Source: Cryobacterium sp. Y82
Lineage (GTDB): Bacteria > Actinomycetota > Actinomycetes > Actinomycetales > Microbacteriaceae
DNA: 64,000 bases
Assembly (NCBI RefSeq): GCF_002929495.1
Contig: NZ_PJJJ01000030.1
Location: forward strand, 1 to 64,000
Direction: 5' to 3'
Shown here: positions 60,611 to 64,000 of the stretch, piece by piece
Layout of the letters: each line of letters opens with the position of its first letter
Numbering within the stretch: the stretch's first letter is position 1
Notes under the pieces: generated by a model
The model's database searches: none
What the model was told of the DNA's origin: nothing
Seen by the model: only the letters and a program-made list of their open reading frames with translations
Made by a program: the position numbers and the translations under genes

Positions 60611-61639
60611 CTAGGACGCGTCCCGACGTTGCCGCAGGGCATCAGTAAATACGGCGATCAGAATTACGACGCCGATGACCACGTTCTGCCATTCGGTTTG
60701 GATCGACATGATCCGCAGCCCGTTGATCAGCACGCTCATGATGAGGGCACCGATCAGGGTACCGAGGATCGATCCTCGACCGCCCAACAGCGACGTTCCG
60801 CCGATGATGACGGCAGCGATGGCCTGCAGCTCATAGCCGGTGCCCAACTGCGGCTGGGCTGAGTCCAGTCGGGCGCCGATGACGACGCCGGCGACACCGG
60901 TGAACAGGCCAGCGACCGTGTAGATCACAATTTTCCACTTGCGGGTATCGACGCCCGACAACCGAGTTGCTTCTTCATTGCTGCCGATGGCAAAGGTGTA
61001 GCGCCCGAGCAAGGTCTTACTCAGCAGCACATAGGCCAGCAGTGCGAGCACGAACAAGATCAACACTGCGTTCGGCAGGCCAGGGATGACGGACCCGAGC
61101 GCGATGTTCTTGAACCCGACGACGCCGCTGAAATAGATCGGGCGCACTCCGGAGATGACAAGCGCGAGTCCCTGCGCGATAAGCATCATCGCAAGGGTGG
61201 CGATGAACGGCGGAAGTCTCAGAATGGCGATGTTGAAGCCATTTACAAAACCCATCAGTCCACCGGTGAGGATTCCACCGATCACTCCGACGATGAGCGG
61301 GAGCTCGAGATTGACCAGGAAGATTCCGGTCATGACCGCCGCGAGCGTCATACCGGTGCCGATCGACAGGTCGATCCCGCCCGTGATGATCACGAAGGTC
61401 GTACCGAGGGCGAGGATTCCGATTACGGCCGTCGAGAGCAGGATGCCGGAGATGTTGCTCCAGGTAAAGAAGTTGCTGCTCGCGAACGAGAAGAAGACCA
61501 GCAAAACGACGAGCGTTGCAAACGCGAGCGATTGCTGGATCTGGGTGCGCAAAAAGCTTTTGGCCGAACGACGTGGTTCCGGGGCCCCTCCCCCAACGCG
61601 TGTCTGGTCAGTTACGGGGGTAGCGTTCATGGCCGTCAC
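60611..61639 (-). CDS. Sugar ABC transporter permease (RbsC-like)
   Basis: A 342-residue protein with about ten hydrophobic segments. FSFASSNFFTWSNISGILLSTAVIGILALGTTFVIITGGIDLSIGTGM near residues 45-95 (only parts quoted in the family pattern: NISGIL, TFVIITGGIDLS) and GGTSLLGGRGSILGTLIGAL near 280 are diagnostic of BPD_transp_2 sugar permeases. It starts with GTG overlapping the ATPase stop; an ATG nine bases later is the alternative. Confidence 0.9.
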   Translation of the reverse strand: MTAMNATPVTDQTRVGGGAPEPRRSAKSFLRTQIQQSLAFATLVVLLVFFSFASSNFFTWSNISGILLSTAVIGILALGTTFVIITGGIDLSIGTGMTLAAVMTGIFLVNLELPLIVGVIGGILTGGLMGFVNGFNIAILRLPPFIATLAMMLIAQGLALVISGVRPIYFSGVVGFKNIALGSVIPGLPNAVLILFVLALLAYVLLSKTLLGRYTFAIGSNEEATRLSGVDTRKWKIVIYTVAGLFTGVAGVVIGARLDSAQPQLGTGYELQAIAAVIIGGTSLLGGRGSILGTLIGALIMSVLINGLRIMSIQTEWQNVVIGVVILIAVFTDALRQRRDAS

Positions 61640-63147
61640 AACTCTCTCTCGTCACCCATGCGGGTGGCGTAATCCATTATTTTTGCCTGATCGGCATCTT
61701 CGTTGTCGAGAATTCCGGTGATACGGCCATTCGCCATCACTACGATGCGGTGCGACAAACGCAGCACTTCCGGCAATTCGGAGGAGATCATGATGATCGA
61801 TTTACCGGCGGCCACGAGATCGTTCAGGAGCTTGTAAATCTCCTCCTTGGCGCCGACATCGATGCCTCTGGTCGGCTCGTCGAAGATCAGAATGTCGCAG
61901 TCCCGCGCAAGCCATTTGGCAATGACGACCTTTTGCTGGTTACCCCCTGAGAGGTTCTTGGTCGTCGCCGAAATCGAAGGGGTCTTGATTCGCAGAGAAG
62001 CGACGTATTCGCGTGACTTCTGTTTGCCCTTCATGGTGTGCACGAAGCCGAGGGCATCCGTGTAGTCGCGCAGAGAGGCCAGCAAAACGTTGGTGTTCAC
62101 GTCTTGCTCGAGCAGGAGACCGTAGGCTTTGCGGTCCTCGGAGAGATAGCCAATTCCGTGCGCAACCGCATCTGAGGGCTGCCTGATCTTGACCTGCTTG
62201 CCGTTGATGTGCACGCGCCCGCCCTCCGAGAGGTCGGCACCGATAATGGCCCTGGCCACCTCCGTGCGCCCCGCACCCATCATGCCGGCGAAACCGAGAA
62301 TCTCGCCACGCTTGAGTTCGAAGGAGATGTCTTTCAGCAGCTGGCGGGTATTTAGACCCTCCACCTTAAGCACCACCTCGTCGCTCGAATGCTCGCGCGC
62401 CTTCGGCCGCGCACCCTCTTCGATATGGCGACCGACCATCATCTCAATGATCGTCGGAATATCCAGTTGCTCTTTTTGCAAGGTTCCGATGTATTCACCA
62501 TCCCGCAGCACAGTGACGCGATCGGTGATCCGACGTAATTCGTCCATGCGGTGCGAGATATAGATGATGCCGGTGCCCGAGCGCTTCAGTGCTTCGATCA
62601 GCGTGAACAGCGTTTCGGTCTCCACATCAGTCAGTGCCGATGTGGGCTCGTCCATAATGAGCACCTTGGCGTCGAAAGACAAAGCCTTGGCGATCTCCAC
62701 CATCTGCTGCTTCGCGACTGTGAGCGTTTCCACGAGAGCCTTGGGGTCCAGGTTGATGCCGAGGCGCTTGAGCAACTCGTCCGCTTTGCGGTTGAGCGCC
62801 CGCTCACGCAAAAACAATCCGTCCCGCGGCTCACGTCCAATAAAGATGTTTTGCGCAATTGTGAGGTGCGCCATCAGGTTCATCTCCTGATGAATGATGC
62901 TGACACCAAGCGCCTGGGCGGTCTTTGGGCTGTCAATGTTCACCTCCACCCCGTCGAGGAAGATGCTGCCCTCGTCCTTTGTGTAGATCCCGGACAAGAT
63001 TTTCATCAGGCTGGACTTGCCGGCACCGTTCTCTCCGACGAGCGCGAGGACCTCCCCACGATCGAGTTCAAACTGAACGTCTTTGAGCGCCTGAACGCCC
63101 GGAAAGCTTTTGCTGATTCCGGTGACTCTCAACAACTGGTTTGACAT
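61636..63147 (-). CDS. Sugar ABC transporter ATP-binding protein (RbsA/MglA-like, two domains)
   Basis: A 503-residue double ATPase. The first domain has Walker A GENGAGKSS near 38, the VAKQQMVEIAKAL signature region near 143 and LIMDEPTSALTD near 163. The second has the usual degenerate loop GMMGAGRTE near 290, the signature NLSGGNQQKVVIAKWLA near 395 and DILIFDEPTRGIDVGAKEEIYKL near 415. Both halves are intact. It is first of the importer genes and divergent from the epimerase gene at 63359. Confidence 0.92.
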   Translation of the reverse strand: MSNQLLRVTGISKSFPGVQALKDVQFELDRGEVLALVGENGAGKSSLMKILSGIYTKDEGSIFLDGVEVNIDSPKTAQALGVSIIHQEMNLMAHLTIAQNIFIGREPRDGLFLRERALNRKADELLKRLGINLDPKALVETLTVAKQQMVEIAKALSFDAKVLIMDEPTSALTDVETETLFTLIEALKRSGTGIIYISHRMDELRRITDRVTVLRDGEYIGTLQKEQLDIPTIIEMMVGRHIEEGARPKAREHSSDEVVLKVEGLNTRQLLKDISFELKRGEILGFAGMMGAGRTEVARAIIGADLSEGGRVHINGKQVKIRQPSDAVAHGIGYLSEDRKAYGLLLEQDVNTNVLLASLRDYTDALGFVHTMKGKQKSREYVASLRIKTPSISATTKNLSGGNQQKVVIAKWLARDCDILIFDEPTRGIDVGAKEEIYKLLNDLVAAGKSIIMISSELPEVLRLSHRIVVMANGRITGILDNEDADQAKIMDYATRMGDEREL

Positions 63148-63358
63148 ACATCACCTACTTCATCGGAGGACGGACCTGGACCATGAGCAACTCGATCATG
63201 ACAGATATTGCGTCAAAGATCAGACCAATTGCGAAACAATCGACTGACCCTGAGTTGTATCATAATGTATCTAAAACCAGCCAGGAACAATAGTGCGAGG
63301 GTGTTGGTTTTTTCGCAAATCAGAATTCGATGAGGAAATTTTTCAGAGAGAAGTCCAT
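63148..63358. other. Divergent, relatively AT-rich control region
   Basis: This 211-bp gap separates the importer ATPase gene from the epimerase gene. It is clearly lower in GC than its surroundings and must hold both promoters. TTGCGAAAC at about 63228 and the inverted ATTTGCGAAAA (minus strand of about 63311-63321) are related motifs in opposite orientation and may be a regulator's half-sites. I see no gene in it. Confidence 0.4.
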
Positions 63359-64000
63359 ATGCAAATCGGTGCCCACGCCCTCGTCTTTACAGGATCTTTT
63401 GACCAGGCAGGCTTAACTCTCGCGATCGAGAAGACCAAGCAGGCGGGTTTCGACCTGATCGAAATTCCGCTGATGGATCCGGCGACTTTCGACCGTGCGC
63501 TGGCGAGTCGGCTACTATCCGACTACGACCTCGCCGCCACGGCGTCGCTGGGACTCAGCCAATCAACGGACCTTACGAGCGCGAATCCCGCGTGCGTCGC
63601 GGCCGGTGAGCGGATGCTGGAGGAGTGCCTGGACATCGTGCATGCTTTCGGCGGCACGCGATTGTGCGGTGTGCTCTACAGCGCAATGCAGAAATACATG
63701 AACCCCGTTACTCCATCAGGTCGGGCGTCGAGTGCGGCCGCAATCAACCGCCTGGCGTCTCGGGCGGCCGGGCTCGGCATCCACTTGTCACTCGAAGTGG
63801 TGAACCGGTACGAAACGAACGTGATGAACACCGGGCGAGCGGCCCTGGGGTTTCTCGATGAGATCGATCACGACAACGTGTCCGTGCACCTCGACACCTA
63901 CCACATGAATATCGAAGAGTCCGATTTGTTCTCCCCGGTATTGGATGTGGCGGATCGCCTCGGGTACGTGCACATCGGCGAAAGCCACCGGGGCTACCTG
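63359..64000 (+). CDS. D-tagatose/D-psicose 3-epimerase-like sugar epimerase, 3' end outside window
   Basis: The first 214 codons of an AP_endonuc_2/DTE-fold TIM barrel (complete members are about 285-300 residues). Landmarks: GAHALVFTGSFDQAGLTLAIE at the N-terminus, GFDLIEIPLMDP near 30, a metal Glu in LSLEVVNRYETNVMN near 150, Asp in VSVHLDTYHMNIEE near 180 and HIGESHRGYL at the window end, with the second Glu in GES. These match ketose 3-epimerases. GAGAGAAG precedes the ATG. It would convert a ketose at C3, possibly the product of the isomerase at 57727. Confidence 0.87.
   Translation, partial: MQIGAHALVFTGSFDQAGLTLAIEKTKQAGFDLIEIPLMDPATFDRALASRLLSDYDLAATASLGLSQSTDLTSANPACVAAGERMLEECLDIVHAFGGTRLCGVLYSAMQKYMNPVTPSGRASSAAAINRLASRAAGLGIHLSLEVVNRYETNVMNTGRAALGFLDEIDHDNVSVHLDTYHMNIEESDLFSPVLDVADRLGYVHIGESHRGYL

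Overview
The window is high-GC DNA with actinobacterial habits: many GTG starts, 1-11 nt gene overlaps, leaderless TAnnnT promoters, HspR/HAIR heat-shock control, an LAXTG-type sortase signal and a DUF222 ('13E12') protein. Gene content and the very frequent octamer CGGATGCC/GGCATCCG suggest a Microbacteriaceae chromosome (Cryobacterium or relatives); this is inference, since no rRNA gene is present. I saw no tRNA, CRISPR array, insertion sequence or prophage.

Layout. 0-8 kb is a loose set: a DUF222 protein running off the left edge with a 15-bp coding repeat, an SDR, a CPA2-type antiporter, a decayed stretch, a methyltransferase/XRE divergent pair, a DUF3592 membrane protein, a 45-codon stump of an F420-type LLM oxidoreductase, and an amidohydrolase. 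7.5-14 kb holds a Tat-exported multicopper oxidase with an adjoining lipoprotein, a DUF6421-SDR pair and a surface protein with an LAATG sorting motif. 14-21 kb has a histidine kinase, response regulator and two-gene ABC exporter, then threonine aldolase and an acyl-CoA ligase. 21-28.6 kb has an alcohol dehydrogenase, ClpB with an HspR operator, a HisC-like aminotransferase and a TrpXYZ-like ABC importer. 28.7-32.6 kb is a 2-oxoacid or acetoin dehydrogenase operon (E1 alpha, E1 beta, a free lipoyl-domain protein, an alpha/beta hydrolase) divergent from an Lrp regulator. 32.7-39.4 kb has a SWIM-SNF2 helicase, a DUF2029-type membrane protein, a phosphatase and an RsmC-like methyltransferase. 39.5-43.6 kb is dnaK-grpE-dnaJ-hspR with two HAIR operators.

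From about 45 kb to the right edge lies the most interesting part: a carbohydrate island with four regulators (GntR/FCD, GntR/UTRA, LacI and, possibly, the Lrp further left is unrelated), three sugar kinases, a cupin phosphoglucose-isomerase-like protein, a fucose-isomerase-like protein, a transaldolase-like aldolase, a KDPG-type aldolase, a 2-hydroxyacid dehydrogenase, an AroE-like dehydrogenase with altered substrate motifs, a phosphotriesterase-family lactonase candidate, an Rbs-type ABC importer and a tagatose/psicose-3-epimerase-like gene cut by the right edge. Two kinds of operator can be read directly: twin CCTGTAATTACAGG palindromes in front of the cupin-led six-gene operon, and two sites matching the LacI-family pattern TGnAAnCGnTTnCA in front of the kinase-isomerase operon and the ABC binding-protein gene. 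The combination does not match any sugar pathway I can name and is the best candidate for an undescribed system. The three regulators in the island are the two GntR proteins and the LacI protein.
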